A stretch of 64,000 bases of DNA, taken from positions 1 to 64,000 of the forward strand of contig JAMLIS010000013.1 of NCBI GenBank assembly GCA_023954015.1. The letters run 5' to 3'. A program made the translations under genes and the position numbers. Below are positions 44,881-55,600 of the stretch, one piece after another. Under the pieces are notes generated by a model. It saw only the letters and a list, made by a program, of their open reading frames with translations, made no database searches and had not been told where the DNA came from. Source of the DNA: Burkholderiaceae bacterium (GTDB lineage Bacteria > Pseudomonadota > Gammaproteobacteria > Burkholderiales > Burkholderiaceae_E). Each line of letters begins with the position of its first letter. The first letter of the stretch is position 1.

Positions 44881-46005
44881 TCAGAGCCGCTCGAAAGCCC
44901 GCGCGAGCGTGTCCAACGTCCGATCGACGTTCGCCAGCTTGTCCAGGCCGAACAAGCCGATGCGGAAGCTGCGGAAGTCGCTCGGCTCGTCGACCGCCAG
45001 CGGCACTCCCGCCGCGATCTGCAGGCCGGCCTCGACGAGCCTGCGCCCCGACTGGATGCCCTCGTCGTTCGTGTAGCAGACGACGACGCCGGGCGCTTCG
45101 AAGCCCGGCGCGGCCACGCTCGGGAAGCCGCTGCGCGCGAGCATCGCGCGCACTTCCGACCCCAGGCGCAGCTGCGCCTGCCGCGCCGCCTCGAAGCCGA
45201 AGTGCTGCGTCTCCTGCATTGCATCGCGCACGCCGACCAGCGCATCGGTGGGCAGCGTCGCGTGGTACGCGTGCCCGCCGTTCTCGTAGGTCTCCATGAT
45301 CTGCAGCCACTTGCGCAGGTCGCACGAGAAGCTCGAGCTGTGCGTGTTCTCGATGCGTTCGCGCGCCGCATCGCCGAGCGCGACGAAGGCACAGCACGCC
45401 GGCCCGCTCCAGCCCTTCTGCGGCGCGCTCACCAGCACGTCGACGCCGAGCGCGCGCTGGTCGACCCAGAGCGCGCCCGAGGCGATGCAATCGAGCACGA
45501 AGAGCCCGCCGACGGCGTGCGTGGCCTCGCCGAGCGCGCGCAGGTAATCGTCGGGCAGCAGGATCCCCGACGAAGTCTCGACGTGCGGCGCGAAGACGAT
45601 CTGCGGGCGTTCGCGTTCGATCGTCGCGACGACCTGTTCGATCGGCGGCGGCGCGAACGGCGCCTGCGCGCCGGGACGCAGCGCGCGCGCCTTCTCGACG
45701 ATCGTCGCGGACGCAATGTCGCCCATCTCGAAGATCTGGGTCCAGCGGTAGCTGAACCAGCCGTTGCGCACCACCAGGCACTTGCGCCCCGTGGCGAACT
45801 GGCGTGCGATGGCCTCCATGCCGAAGCTGCCGCTGCCGGGAACGACGATCGCCGATCGAGCCCCGTAGACCTCCTTCAACGTCGCGGAGATGTCCCGCAT
45901 CACGCGCTGGAACTTCTTCGACATGTGATTCAGCGCACGGTCGGTATAGACGACCGAATATTCGAGCAGGCCGTCCGGGTCGACGTGGGGAAGCAGGCCG
46001 GGCAT
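44881..46005 (-). CDS. class V aminotransferase (alanine/serine-glyoxylate type)
   Basis: A 374-residue PLP aminotransferase. The PLP lysine is in VLVSAPQKGWSGPACCAF, the cofactor aspartate in GGLFVLDCIASGAL and the phosphate-binding region is VPGSGSFGMEAIARQF. It resembles serine-glyoxylate or alanine-glyoxylate aminotransferases. The start at 46005 follows AAGGAG; an in-frame codon 21 bases upstream lacks that site. It is divergent from the amidase, with a 29-base duplicated repeat (46144 to 46201) in the gap. Confidence 0.88.
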   Translation of the reverse strand: MPGLLPHVDPDGLLEYSVVYTDRALNHMSKKFQRVMRDISATLKEVYGARSAIVVPGSGSFGMEAIARQFATGRKCLVVRNGWFSYRWTQIFEMGDIASATIVEKARALRPGAQAPFAPPPIEQVVATIERERPQIVFAPHVETSSGILLPDDYLRALGEATHAVGGLFVLDCIASGALWVDQRALGVDVLVSAPQKGWSGPACCAFVALGDAARERIENTHSSSFSCDLRKWLQIMETYENGGHAYHATLPTDALVGVRDAMQETQHFGFEAARQAQLRLGSEVRAMLARSGFPSVAAPGFEAPGVVVCYTNDEGIQSGRRLVEAGLQIAAGVPLAVDEPSDFRSFRIGLFGLDKLANVDRTLDTLARAFERL

Positions 46006-46143
46006 CTTCTTGGTCTCCTTGCGCAAATGCAGGCGGCAGCGTGGATCGCGCGGCGCGATCCGGATGGGTGCATTGTGCGCCGCCGGCGGCGGCTTCGATG
46101 CCGTCCCGGCGTGCGGCTATCCTTCGTGGATCGCAACGCGGCA

Positions 46144-46201
46144 GCGAACCGCGCGGACGCGCGTAGACGCGCGCGAACCGCGCGAACGCGCGTGGACGCG
46201 C
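46144..46201. repeat. 29-base tandem duplication
   Basis: Two copies of a unit starting GCGAACCGCGCG and ending GACGCGC, ending next to the amidase ribosome binding site (AGGAG at 46208). Confidence 0.75.
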
Positions 46202-46219
46202 AGCCTACAGGAGACACCC

Positions 46220-47716
46220 ATGCCTTTCGAATTGCCGAGCAACGAGCGCGTCCGGCGCCTCGGCGCCGAGCTCGGGATGGAGATCACGCCCGACTACGCG
46301 CAGGAGTTCGTCGACTTCTGCCAGGCCTTCGTGCCTGGCTTCCGGCTCGTCGACCGCCTGCCCGACGAGAAGCCGCCGGTGAAATACCCGCGTACGCCCG
46401 GCTACCGACCCGACCCTGCCGACAACCCGCTGAACGCCTGGTACGTGCGCACCGACATCCGCGGCGCTTCCGATGGGCTGCTGAAAGGCAGGCGCATAGC
46501 GGTGAAGGACAACACGATGATCGCCGGCGTGCCGATGATGAACGGCGCATCGGTGCTCGAAGGCTTCGTGCCCGACGTCGACGCGACCATCGTCACGCGC
46601 ATCCTCGATGCCGGCGGCCACATCGTCGGCAAGTCGGTGTGCGAGTACTTCTCCTTCGCCGGCGGCAGCGCGACCAGCGCCACCGGCCCGGTGCTCAGCC
46701 CGCACAATCCGGGTCATACGCCGGGCGGCTCGACCACAGGCAGCGCCGCGCTGCTCGCCGCCGGCGAAGTGGATCTCGCCACCGGCGCCGACCAGGCCGG
46801 ATCGGTGCGCATCCCGGCGTCGTTCTCGGGCATCGTCGGACTGAAGCCCACCTTCGGGCTCGTGCCCTACACCGGGATCATGGGGCTCGACTGGTCGATC
46901 GACCACGCGGGCCCGATGGCGCGCGACGTCGCCGGCGTCGCACTGCTGCTCGAGGTGATGGCCGGCGACGACGGCATCGACGGGCGCCAGCGCAACGTGC
47001 AGGTGGCGCCGTACACCGCCGCGCCGGGCAAGGACATTCGCGGACTGCGCATCGGCGTCGTGCGCGAATCCTTCGGGCTGCCCGAGTCGCACCCCGGCAC
47101 CGACGAGACCGTGCGCGCGGCGATCCCTGCGCTGCGCGCGCTCGGCGCAGTCGTCGACGAGATTTCGATCCCCTGGCACCTGCACGGCGCCACGTTGTGG
47201 GGCGCGCTGGCCAACGAGGGCACCTACCGCACGCTGTACAGCGGCACCGGCGTGGGTCACCACGGGATCGGCGCCTACCCGCTCGGCCTGGGCGCGATGC
47301 TCGGCAACCTGCGCGAACGCGCGAACGAACTGCCGCACACGATCAAGGCCGGCATGCTGCTCGGACGCTACCTCGCCGACGACTGCGGCGGACGCTACTA
47401 CGCGAAGACGCAGAACCTGCGCCGCCGCCTGCGCCGCGAGTACGACGAAGCGCTCGCGACCTTCGACCTGCTGCTGATGCCGACGCTGCCGTTTCCGACG
47501 CTGCCGATACCGCCCGAGGGCGCATCGCTCGCCGAAGTGCTCGCGCACAGCTGGACGATGCTCGCGAACACTTCGCCGTTCAATCTCACCGGACACCCGG
47601 CGATCTCGGTGCCCTGCGGCGAAACCGAAGGCAAGCCGGTCGGGCTGATGCTGGTCGGCAGGCATTTCGACGAGATGACGGTGCTGAAAGCGGCGCACGC
47701 CTACGAGCGGCGGTGA
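46220..47716 (+). CDS. amidase signature family protein
   Basis: A 498-residue amidase signature hydrolase. The Ser-cisSer-Lys triad is visible: lysine in RRIAVKDNTMIAG, cis-serine in GGSTTGSAALLAAG and nucleophile serine in GADQAGSVRIPASFSG. The insert HGATLWGALANEGTY and the ending NLTGHPAISVPCGETEG are typical. It probably hydrolyses an aliphatic or aromatic amide; nitrile hydratase-linked amidases look similar, but no nitrile hydratase is present. The start has a good AGGAG site. Confidence 0.9.
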   Translation: MPFELPSNERVRRLGAELGMEITPDYAQEFVDFCQAFVPGFRLVDRLPDEKPPVKYPRTPGYRPDPADNPLNAWYVRTDIRGASDGLLKGRRIAVKDNTMIAGVPMMNGASVLEGFVPDVDATIVTRILDAGGHIVGKSVCEYFSFAGGSATSATGPVLSPHNPGHTPGGSTTGSAALLAAGEVDLATGADQAGSVRIPASFSGIVGLKPTFGLVPYTGIMGLDWSIDHAGPMARDVAGVALLLEVMAGDDGIDGRQRNVQVAPYTAAPGKDIRGLRIGVVRESFGLPESHPGTDETVRAAIPALRALGAVVDEISIPWHLHGATLWGALANEGTYRTLYSGTGVGHHGIGAYPLGLGAMLGNLRERANELPHTIKAGMLLGRYLADDCGGRYYAKTQNLRRRLRREYDEALATFDLLLMPTLPFPTLPIPPEGASLAEVLAHSWTMLANTSPFNLTGHPAISVPCGETEGKPVGLMLVGRHFDEMTVLKAAHAYERR

Positions 47717-47844
47717 AGCGCAGTTCGCGCAGATCCCGCGCCGGAAGGCGCTCCTGAAGAACGATCCCTGCGCCACCTTTGACAGTCGCGCCGTTTCGCC
47801 GGATGCTTGAAGCCCTTCGCATTCTCATTCCCGGAGTCGTCCCG

Positions 47845-48816
47845 ATGCGCGCACCGATCGCTGCCGCCCTCGCCACGCTGTGCCTGGCTACTGCCGGCGC
47901 CGCCACCGCCCAGACCCAGCTGAACATCGGCATCGTCACCAATCCGAGCTTCGTGCACACGCGCGCGGCGAACTGGTTCAAGGAATGCGTCGACAAGCGC
48001 GTGCCGGGCAAGATCGACGTCGTCGTGCACCACTCGGCGGTGCTCGGCAGCGAGACGCAGGTGCTGCAGCAGATCCAGCTCGGCACCACGCAGATGGCGG
48101 TGAGCACCACCGGGCCGGTCGAAGCCTTCGTCCCCGAGATCAAGGCGCTCGAGATGCCCTTCCTCTTCCCGTCCTACGAGGCGGCCGACAAGGTGCTCGA
48201 CGGGCCGATCGGCCAGGACCTCGCGCGCCGCTTCGAGAAAGCGGGCTTCGTCGCACTCGCCTTCCTCGACAACGGCTTTCGCAACGTCACCAACTCCAAG
48301 CGCGACGTGAAGGACCCGTCGGACCTGAAGGGGCTGAAGATCCGCACGATGGAGGCGCCCACGCACCTGGCGATCTGGCGCGCGCTCGGCGCCAACCCCA
48401 CCCCGATGGCCTGGCCGATCTTCACGCAGCTGCAGCAGGGCGTCATCGACGGCCAGGAGAATCCGATCGCCGTCATCCACGCCGCCAAGCTGCCCGAGGC
48501 GGGGCAGAAATACCTGTCGCTGACGCGCCACGTCTATTCGGCGCTCGTGTTCGTCGCCAACAAGCGCTTCATCGACGGTCTTCCCGCCGACCAGCGCACG
48601 GCGGTCACCGAATGCGCGCACACCGCGGCGCTCGAGGGCCGGCGCTACATCCGCGACAACGAACGCCAGCAGCTCGCCGAGCTGAAGGCCGCCGGCATGC
48701 AGGTCGACGAGAACCCCGATCTCCCGGCTTTTCGCAAGGCGACGCAGCCGGTGATCGACTCGCTGTCGGGCGACACGAAGAAGATCGTCGAGCAGATTCG
48801 CGCGCAAGTGCAGTAA
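47845..48816 (+). CDS. TRAP transporter solute-binding protein (DctP)
   Basis: A 323-residue periplasmic binding protein of a TRAP carrier. A signal peptide (MRAPIAAALATLCLATAGAA) is followed by the DctP fold: HTRAANWFKECVDKR, the ligand-carboxylate region DPSDLKGLKIRTMEAPTHLA with its arginine, and DGQENPIAVIHAAKLPE. The ATG at 47845 follows GGAG. The pattern fits C4-dicarboxylate or aryl-keto-acid binders; the ligand is unknown. It is followed by dctQ and dctM. Confidence 0.92.
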   Translation: MRAPIAAALATLCLATAGAATAQTQLNIGIVTNPSFVHTRAANWFKECVDKRVPGKIDVVVHHSAVLGSETQVLQQIQLGTTQMAVSTTGPVEAFVPEIKALEMPFLFPSYEAADKVLDGPIGQDLARRFEKAGFVALAFLDNGFRNVTNSKRDVKDPSDLKGLKIRTMEAPTHLAIWRALGANPTPMAWPIFTQLQQGVIDGQENPIAVIHAAKLPEAGQKYLSLTRHVYSALVFVANKRFIDGLPADQRTAVTECAHTAALEGRRYIRDNERQQLAELKAAGMQVDENPDLPAFRKATQPVIDSLSGDTKKIVEQIRAQVQ

Positions 48817-48837
48817 GGAGCAACGGAGGACGCTCCC

Positions 48838-49356
48838 GTGCAGGCCCTGCAGCGCGTCAGCGGCGCGTTGAACGCTGCAGTGGAGAAGCTGTTGATGGCC
48901 ATCGGCGCGGCGATCTGCGTCATCCTGTTCGCGCAGGTGGCGTTTCGCTACGTCGGGAATTCGCTCGGCTGGTCCGAAGAGGTGAGTCGCCACCTGCTGG
49001 TGGCGATCACCTTCCTCGGCGGCACCGTCGCCTACAAGCGCGCGAGCTTCATCGGACTGCAGGGCATCGGCCACTGGTTCGGCCCCGCATTCCAGCGCTC
49101 GATGGTGTTCGCGCTGCAACTGCTCACGCTCGCCTGCTTCGGGCTCATCGCGTGGTTCGGCGCGACCTACACGATCAAGGCCGCCGAGCACACGTCGGCG
49201 TCGCTGCAGATCCCGATGTCGATTCCGTACGCGGTGATACCGATCGCCGCGCTCGTGTTCATCGTGCACGTGCTGGCCGACATGGCGGCGACGCGCGCCG
49301 ACGCCGCGCCGAGCGCCCCGCACGAAGCGCGATCGGGCAAGCCGCCCGTGCAATGA
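48838..49356 (+). CDS. TRAP transporter small permease (DctQ)
   Basis: A 172-residue four-helix small permease. Typical segments are AICVILFAQVAFRYVGNSLG, WSEEVSRHLLVAITFLGG and VAYKRASFIGLQGI. The start is a GTG at 48838 with GGAGGA upstream (48825 to 48830). Confidence 0.9.
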   Translation: MQALQRVSGALNAAVEKLLMAIGAAICVILFAQVAFRYVGNSLGWSEEVSRHLLVAITFLGGTVAYKRASFIGLQGIGHWFGPAFQRSMVFALQLLTLACFGLIAWFGATYTIKAAEHTSASLQIPMSIPYAVIPIAALVFIVHVLADMAATRADAAPSAPHEARSGKPPVQ

Positions 49357-49377
49357 ACGAAGCACTCGCCCGATGAG

Positions 49378-50682
49378 ATGATCGTCGCGCTGCTGTTCGG
49401 CGGCCTGTTCCTGCTGATCGCGCTCGGGCTGCCGATCGCGCTCGCGATCGGCCTGCCGGCGATCGGACTGATCCTCGCGCCGGGCGTCTTTCCGCCCGGA
49501 GTCGACACCGCGGGACTGGGGCAGACGATCGTCCAGCTGCTCTTCGCCGGCGTCGACTCCTTCGATCTGCTCGCGGTTCCGCTGTTCATGCTCGCCGGCT
49601 CGATCATGGAGCGCGGCGGCATCTCGCGGCAGCTGATCGACTTCTCCGACTCGCTGGTCGGCTGGGTACCGGGCGGGCTCGCCTGCGCGGTCATCGTCGC
49701 GTCGATGTTCTTCGCCGGCATCTCGGGCTCGGCCGCCGCCGACACCGCTGCGCTGGGCGCGGTGGCGATCCCCGCGCTGGTGCGCCAGGGCTACCCGCCG
49801 GCCTTCTCGGCCGCGCTGGTCGCCGCGGGCGGCGCCATCGGCGTGATCATCCCGCCGTCGATCCCGATGATCATCTACGGCTTCCTCACCAACGTCTCGA
49901 TCGCCGAACTGTTCGCCGGCGGCATGATGGTGGGCCTGCTGCTCGGACTGTCGTTCATGGCGGTGGCAGTCTGGAAATCGCTGCGCCACGGCTACGGCAC
50001 GCGCCGGCCATTCGCGCTGCGTCACGTGCTCGCGTCGCTGCGGCAGGCGATCTGGTCGCTCGGCGCGCCGGTGATCGTGCTCGGCGGCATTCTCAGCGGC
50101 ATCGTCACCGTCACCGAGGCGGCGGCGTTGGCGGTGTTCTACGCACTGCTGGTGGCGATCTTCGTGAACCGGCAGCTCCGCTGGCGGGAACTGCCCGGGC
50201 TGCTCGTCGAGTCGCAAGTGATCGCAGCGACGATTCTCTTCATCATCGCGATGGCCAAGGTGTTCACCTGGCTGGTCGCGATGCAGCAGACGGCGCAGAT
50301 GCTGCAAGGCGCGATCACCTCGATGGCGCTGCCGCCGTGGGGCGTGCTGCTGCTCGTGATGGCAGGCCTGCTCGTCATCGGTTGCGTGCTCGAGACCACC
50401 GCAGCGCTGATCCTGCTCGTGCCGGTGCTCGCACCGCTCACGGTGCTGATGGGCATCGATCCGATGCACTTCGGCGTGCTGATGGTGATGAACCTTGCGA
50501 TCGGCATGCTGACGCCGCCGGTCGGCATCTGCCTGTTCGTCAGTTGCGGGGTCGCGAAGCTGCCGCTCGGAGTGGTCGGCCGCGCGATCCTGCCGTTCGT
50601 CGCGGCGGCGGTGGCGTCGCTGATGGTGGCGAGCTACTGGCCGCCGCTGACGACCTGGTTGCCGACGCTGATCTATCGCTGA
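49378..50682 (+). CDS. TRAP transporter large permease (DctM)
   Basis: A 434-residue large permease of about 12 helices that carries out sodium-coupled uptake with DctQ and DctP. Characteristic segments are GISGSAAADTAALGAVAIPA, AAGGAIGVIIPPSIPMIIYG, GIVTVTEAAALAVFYAL and NLAIGMLTPPVGICLFVSC. It lies 21 bases after dctQ. The operon ends here, and the second repeat island begins just after its stop. Confidence 0.93.
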   Translation: MIVALLFGGLFLLIALGLPIALAIGLPAIGLILAPGVFPPGVDTAGLGQTIVQLLFAGVDSFDLLAVPLFMLAGSIMERGGISRQLIDFSDSLVGWVPGGLACAVIVASMFFAGISGSAAADTAALGAVAIPALVRQGYPPAFSAALVAAGGAIGVIIPPSIPMIIYGFLTNVSIAELFAGGMMVGLLLGLSFMAVAVWKSLRHGYGTRRPFALRHVLASLRQAIWSLGAPVIVLGGILSGIVTVTEAAALAVFYALLVAIFVNRQLRWRELPGLLVESQVIAATILFIIAMAKVFTWLVAMQQTAQMLQGAITSMALPPWGVLLLVMAGLLVIGCVLETTAALILLVPVLAPLTVLMGIDPMHFGVLMVMNLAIGMLTPPVGICLFVSCGVAKLPLGVVGRAILPFVAAAVASLMVASYWPPLTTWLPTLIYR

Positions 50683-50858
50683 GCCGGATCGGCGCGCGAG
50701 CCGCGCGAGGCACGGCGGCGTCCTCGCTGTGCGGAGTGCTTGCGTCGTGCCGAGGCGGCGAGGAACGGCGTCGGGAACGGCCGCGCGTTCGGTTCGTCCG
50801 GTAGCGGTCGTTTGTGCGGATCGCCATGCACCTTCACCGCAGTCGGCGCGGGGTGACG

Positions 50859-50951
50859 TCCGATGCGCAACCGAACGCAGCATCTGCGGATGTGCGACAG
50901 GTTGCACGAAGAGGAGCGCTGCGTCTTGCAGCGGAACGAGGCTGCTGGGCG
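50859..50951 (+). repeat. dispersed hairpin-pair repeat, copy 4
   Basis: A more diverged copy. GCAGCATC at 50877 to the closing GCAGC spans the same 56 bases as in copy 2; the second hairpin GCTGC-GTCTT-GCAGC is intact and the first is degenerate. Its downstream end (AACGAGGCTGCTGGGCGG) matches copy 5. Confidence 0.65.
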
Positions 50952-51048
50952 GTGCGGGCGGCGGCGGGCGGCGGCGGGCGGCGGCGGACGGCGGCGGGCG
51001 GCGGGCGGGCGGCGGGCGGCGGCGGCGGGCGGTGGGCGGTGGGCGGTG

Positions 51049-51089
<41 letters not shown>

Positions 51090-51470
51090 CCCGGGCGGCG
51101 GCGGCGGGCAGCGGGCGGCGGGCGGCGGGCCGCGGCGCGGGCAGCGGGCGGCGGCGCGGGCAGCGGGCAGCGGGCGGCGGAGCCGCGGCGCGGGCAGCGG
51201 GCGGCGGGCCGCGCGGGCAGCGCGGGCGGCGGCGCGGGCAGCGGGGCGGCGGCGCGGGCAGTGAGCCGGCAGCGCGGGGTGTCGCGTGCGGGCGGTGCGG
51301 AGGTCGGTGCACGCCGGCTCCCGGCACGAGCCGGGGCGCTGCCACCTTCTGCTACGACGGCACGCCGGTGCTGTCGATCCGGCCTGACTGGAAGGTATCG
51401 GCACGCCGTGGACCCGTGCGCGCCGAGCGACGCGCAGAACGCTGGCGGAACATAACGGCGGCAGACGCGC

Positions 51471-51566
51471 AGCGAAACGCAGCGATATGCAGCGTTTCTA
51501 CTTTGTGCAATCGACCACACGTCGGCAAATGCTGCGTTTTGCTGCGCAAAACGAGCCTGTTGGGCG
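51471..51566 (+). repeat. dispersed hairpin-pair repeat, copy 5
   Basis: It contains TTTGTGCA between two GC-hairpin halves, then AAATGCTGC and CAAAACGAGCCTGTTGGGC. One extra base and mutated stems separate it from copy 2. It is followed by a G-rich tract, as copy 4 is. Confidence 0.65.
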
Positions 51567-51768
51567 GCGCCGGGGCCGGCGCCGGGGCGGCGCGGGGGCG
51601 CGCGGGGGCGGCGCGGGGCCGGCGCGCGGGGCCGGCGCGCGGGGCGGCGCAGGATGGGCGCGCACAGTCGGCGCACAACCCGCGCGGCGTCCACGCCCAG
51701 TCGACGCGCCCCCGGCACGCACGCCCCCGGCGCCGCCGCCCGCTTACACAAACAACCCGCCGCCCGCG

Positions 51769-52602
51769 TCAGCGCCCCGCTGCAAACCGCCGCCTGAGCA
51801 TCGGATAGTGCGTCGATCGCCCGAACCGCGGAAAGGTCTTCGTGTCGGCGCGCAGTTCCGCCAGCACCGGAGAGCGCAGCGACGCGAGCAGCGCATCCAT
51901 CGAATCGAAGCGCACCTCGTTGCGAATCACGGTGGGGTCGGCGAATCGTCCCTCGTGCGCGGCGGCGACCGGCACATAGCAGAGCACGTCGCGCACGCCG
52001 GGCAGGCGCGCGAGGATCTGCGGATGCTGCGCGACGTAGTGCGAGGCGAACGCGGCGGCGTCGTCGACCGGTCCGTAGTAGTGCACGACGAGCGCCACCG
52101 GCGCGTCGTCGCCGTCGCACGGCGACGGCACCGGTTCGCGCTCGATGCGGAAGACGCCGGCGCGCCAGCACGAGCGGCCGGCCGCAGCGCCAGACGGAAC
52201 GGCGTCGGGCGTAGCGCCAGACAGTACGGCGTCGGATAAAGCGCCAGACGGTGCCGCGCCAGACGAAGCGCCGGCCTGTGCGTGCGGCAAAGCACGATCC
52301 GATCCGCCGCTCCCGTTCGCACCGTGCTCCGGCAACTCGCCGAGCAACGCCGCGTGCACGCGCGCATCGTTCATCGTCTCGCGCAGCGCAGGCACGTCGT
52401 CGCCGTGGCATTCGACGATCACCAGCGGCGGCTCGCCGTCGCCGAACAGCGAAAGCCGCCCGTGTTCGGGATGCGGCACGAACACGTCGAACGCGCGCGG
52501 TCCCCATGCCGCCGGCAACGCGGCGCCGAGCCGATCCACATCGGGCAGCGGCCCGTGCGGCGTCCGTTCGAACGTGAAGACGAGCGCGTGATCGCCTTTC
52601 AT
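51769..52602 (-). CDS. EthD-domain protein
   Basis: A 277-residue protein with a C-terminal EthD-like ferredoxin-fold domain (VALVVHYYGPVDDAAAFASH, PVLAELRADTKTFPRFG) and a related N-terminal segment. They are joined by a repetitive linker (PSGALSDAVLSGATPDAVPS) encoded by a 30-base minisatellite at about 52183 to 52275. EthD-type small domains often handle unstable intermediates of aromatic or ether catabolism. Its start overlaps the indolepyruvate oxidoreductase stop by 4 bases, so the two are coupled. Confidence 0.75.
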   Translation of the reverse strand: MKGDHALVFTFERTPHGPLPDVDRLGAALPAAWGPRAFDVFVPHPEHGRLSLFGDGEPPLVIVECHGDDVPALRETMNDARVHAALLGELPEHGANGSGGSDRALPHAQAGASSGAAPSGALSDAVLSGATPDAVPSGAAAGRSCWRAGVFRIEREPVPSPCDGDDAPVALVVHYYGPVDDAAAFASHYVAQHPQILARLPGVRDVLCYVPVAAAHEGRFADPTVIRNEVRFDSMDALLASLRSPVLAELRADTKTFPRFGRSTHYPMLRRRFAAGR

Positions 52603-55600
52603 CGGGCCATCTCCGTCTGTGCGACGCCCCGTCGCGCGAGGAACGCCGACAGCAGCCGTGTCGCCGCCTGCGTCGCGGCGTCCAGCCGGGGCATCCGAAT
52701 CGGTCCGTAACCGCGAACGCTTTCGGGCAGGCTCGCGAAATCGAGCGCCGTCGCGGCGGCGACGGCATCGACGGTATCGACCGCCTCGAGCGATGCGGCG
52801 ATGCGCTGGACGCCTTCGCAGTACATGCGCGTGAAGCGGCGTTGCGCGATGCGCTCGGCCTGCCAGGCGAAGGGATCGAACACGCTGCCGCGCAGCGGCC
52901 GCATGCGCGCGAGGACCCGCAGGACGACCAGGACCCACGGGCCGAAGCGCCGCTTGCGCCGGCGGCCGTCGCGCGTGGCGCGGCTCGGAAGCCATGCCGG
53001 TGCGAACTGGAAGACCGGCCGCGCGTGTTCGCCGTAGCGCGCACGCAGCTGCCTCAGGTACTCCGGATCGCTGGCCAGTCGCGCGACTTCGTATTCGTCC
53101 TTTGTCGCCAGCGCATCGAAGGCGTTGCGCGCAACCGCGAGCGCAAAGCCCGGCAGCCGATCGGCGGCACGCGCCTCGGCACGCTCGGCGAGGCGCACGA
53201 GGCGCCGATAGCGATCGGCAAGCGCACGACCCTGGTAGCGCACGAGTTCGTCGGCGAAGAAATCGACGGCCTGCTCGAGGTCTTCGAACGCTGCGCTTCG
53301 CCTGCCGTCGCGCCCGCCGGTGCCGTCCGCCGGCAGTGCATCGCGCGCGGCAGTGTGCGCTGAGAACGTGTGAACCAATCGTCCATGCCCGTCTCGCGCG
53401 CCAGGAAGCGCCCGCTCTTCGTTGCAATGCTCGCCATATCTACCGATATGGCTGCGCTTTGCGCCTCGATCGGACGCTTCCTGGCGCGCTTTCCGGTCAC
53501 GGCCGATTGGTTCACACGTTCTGAGTCCCGCGCTCCATCCTGCGCTGCACCTTGCGCGGCATCGTGCGCCGCGTCGAGCGCAGCCTCCAGCGCCTGCGGA
53601 TCCGCCGCCGCCAGCCGTCCCCACGCCAGCGCGGCGAGATTGCCGTCGACGGCGACTCCCCGTTCCCGGATCGCGTGCTCGATCGCCGCCACGCCGACCG
53701 GCAGGCGTCCGTTCTGCGCGGCGGCCCCGAGCACGATCATGTTCGCGTACAGCGTGTCGCCGAGCGCGCGCCGGGCGATCGTCGGCGCATCGACGGCGAG
53801 CACCGCCTCGCCGCCCAGCCGCGCGTGCAGGCGCTGCACGTACGCCTCCAGCGGCAGCGGCGCATCGGGGTCGAGCGCCTGCTCGAGCATCGGCACCGCT
53901 TCGCCGGCGACCACCGCCGTGGCGCCGGGCGCCAGGCGCGCAACCGTCGATGCCGAGGCAGCCGACGCGAGGTCACCGGCGATCAGCAGGTCGGCGCATC
54001 CGTCGGGTATGCGCGAAGCGCCGGCTGCGGCGCCCTGCGCGGCGATCCGCAGGTGCGTCGTGACCTCCCCGCCCTTGCGCGCAAGCCCGGTGTTGTCGAG
54101 CTGCGAGACCGCGAAGCCGTCGCGCAGCGCCGCCGCCGCGAGCACCGACCCCACGGTGACCAGCCCCGAGCCGCCGACGCCGGCAAGCACGAGGCCGAAG
54201 GGTCGCCCCGCCGGCAAGCCGGCCTGCGCCGGTTCGGGCAACGCGGCGACCGACGCCTGCGGCAGCGGCGCGCCGCCGCGGCGCGCATCCGTTTCGGCGT
54301 TCTCGATCAGCACGAAACTGGGGCAATAGCCGTCGGTGCACGACAGGTCGGTGTTGCACGACGACAAATCGATGCGCCGCTTCGCGCCGAAGGGCGTATC
54401 GACCCGGCGCACCGCGATGCAGTTGGATTGCACCGAGCAGTCGCCGCAGCCGTCGCAGATGCGTTCGTGGATCGTGACGACGGGCTCGCCGCCGAAGCGC
54501 GCGCCGCGTTTTCGAAGCCGTCGTTTCTCGGTTGCGCAGATCTGGTCGTAGACGATGGCCGAAACGCCGCGATGCTCGCGGAACGCGCGCATCACTTCGT
54601 CGAGATCGTCTCGATCGGCGAGCCAGGTTCCCGGAGGAAGATCCTTCGCGCTTCCCGTGAAGGCGGCGCCGCGCCCGGTGAGCACGGCGATGCGCTCCAC
54701 GCGCTCGGCGTGCAGCTGCCAGGCAATGCGCGCCGCGTCGGGCGCTCCTTCGACCGGCTGGCCGCCGGTCATCGCGACGGCCTCGTTGACGAGGATCTTG
54801 TAGGTGATCGGCACCTTCGCCGCGACGGCCGCGCGGATCGCCAGCACGCCCGAGTGCGTGTAGGTGCCGTCGCCGAGATTCTGGAAGACGTGCGGCACGT
54901 CGACGAACGCCGATGCGCCGATCCAGTTCGCCCCCTCGCCGCCCATCTGGCACAGCATCGACGTGCGCGAGGCCGGCATCCACATCGCCATCGAATGGCA
55001 TCCGATGCCGGCCATCGCCTGCGAGCCTTCGGGCAGCCGGGTCGAGCGCGCATGCGGGCAGCCGGCGCAGAAATGCGGCCTGCGCGCCGGTCCGGTGCCG
55101 GCGGAGCTTCCGCCGTGCGAGTGCGCCGCGAGGCGCTGCGCCATCGCCTCGATCCGCTGCGCCGGCAACGCGTCGGTCGCGGCAAGCCGCGCGAGTACGA
55201 CGCGCGCGATCATCGAAGGGTCGATCTCGCCGTGTTCGGCGAGCAGCGTTCGACCGTCGGGATCGCACTTCCCCGAGATCCGCGGTCGCCGCGCGGGCGT
55301 CCAGTGATAGGCGAGCTGCGCGACGCCGGGCTCGAGCACCGCGCGTTTCTCCTCGACGACGACCACCTCGTCGAAATCGAGCAGGAACTGCGCGTTGGCG
55401 CTCTCCTCGAGCGGCCAGACCAGCGCGATGCGCCGCGCTCCGACGCCGTGGCGCGCGAGTTCGTCGTGCCCTGCGTCGAGCATCGCGAAGGCTTCGAGCA
55501 GGTCGCCCCACGCCTTGCCGGCGGCGACGAAGCCGATGCGCTTTCGTCCTTTCGGCACGATCACGGTGCGGTCGAGGCCGTTCGCGCGCGCGAACGCGCG

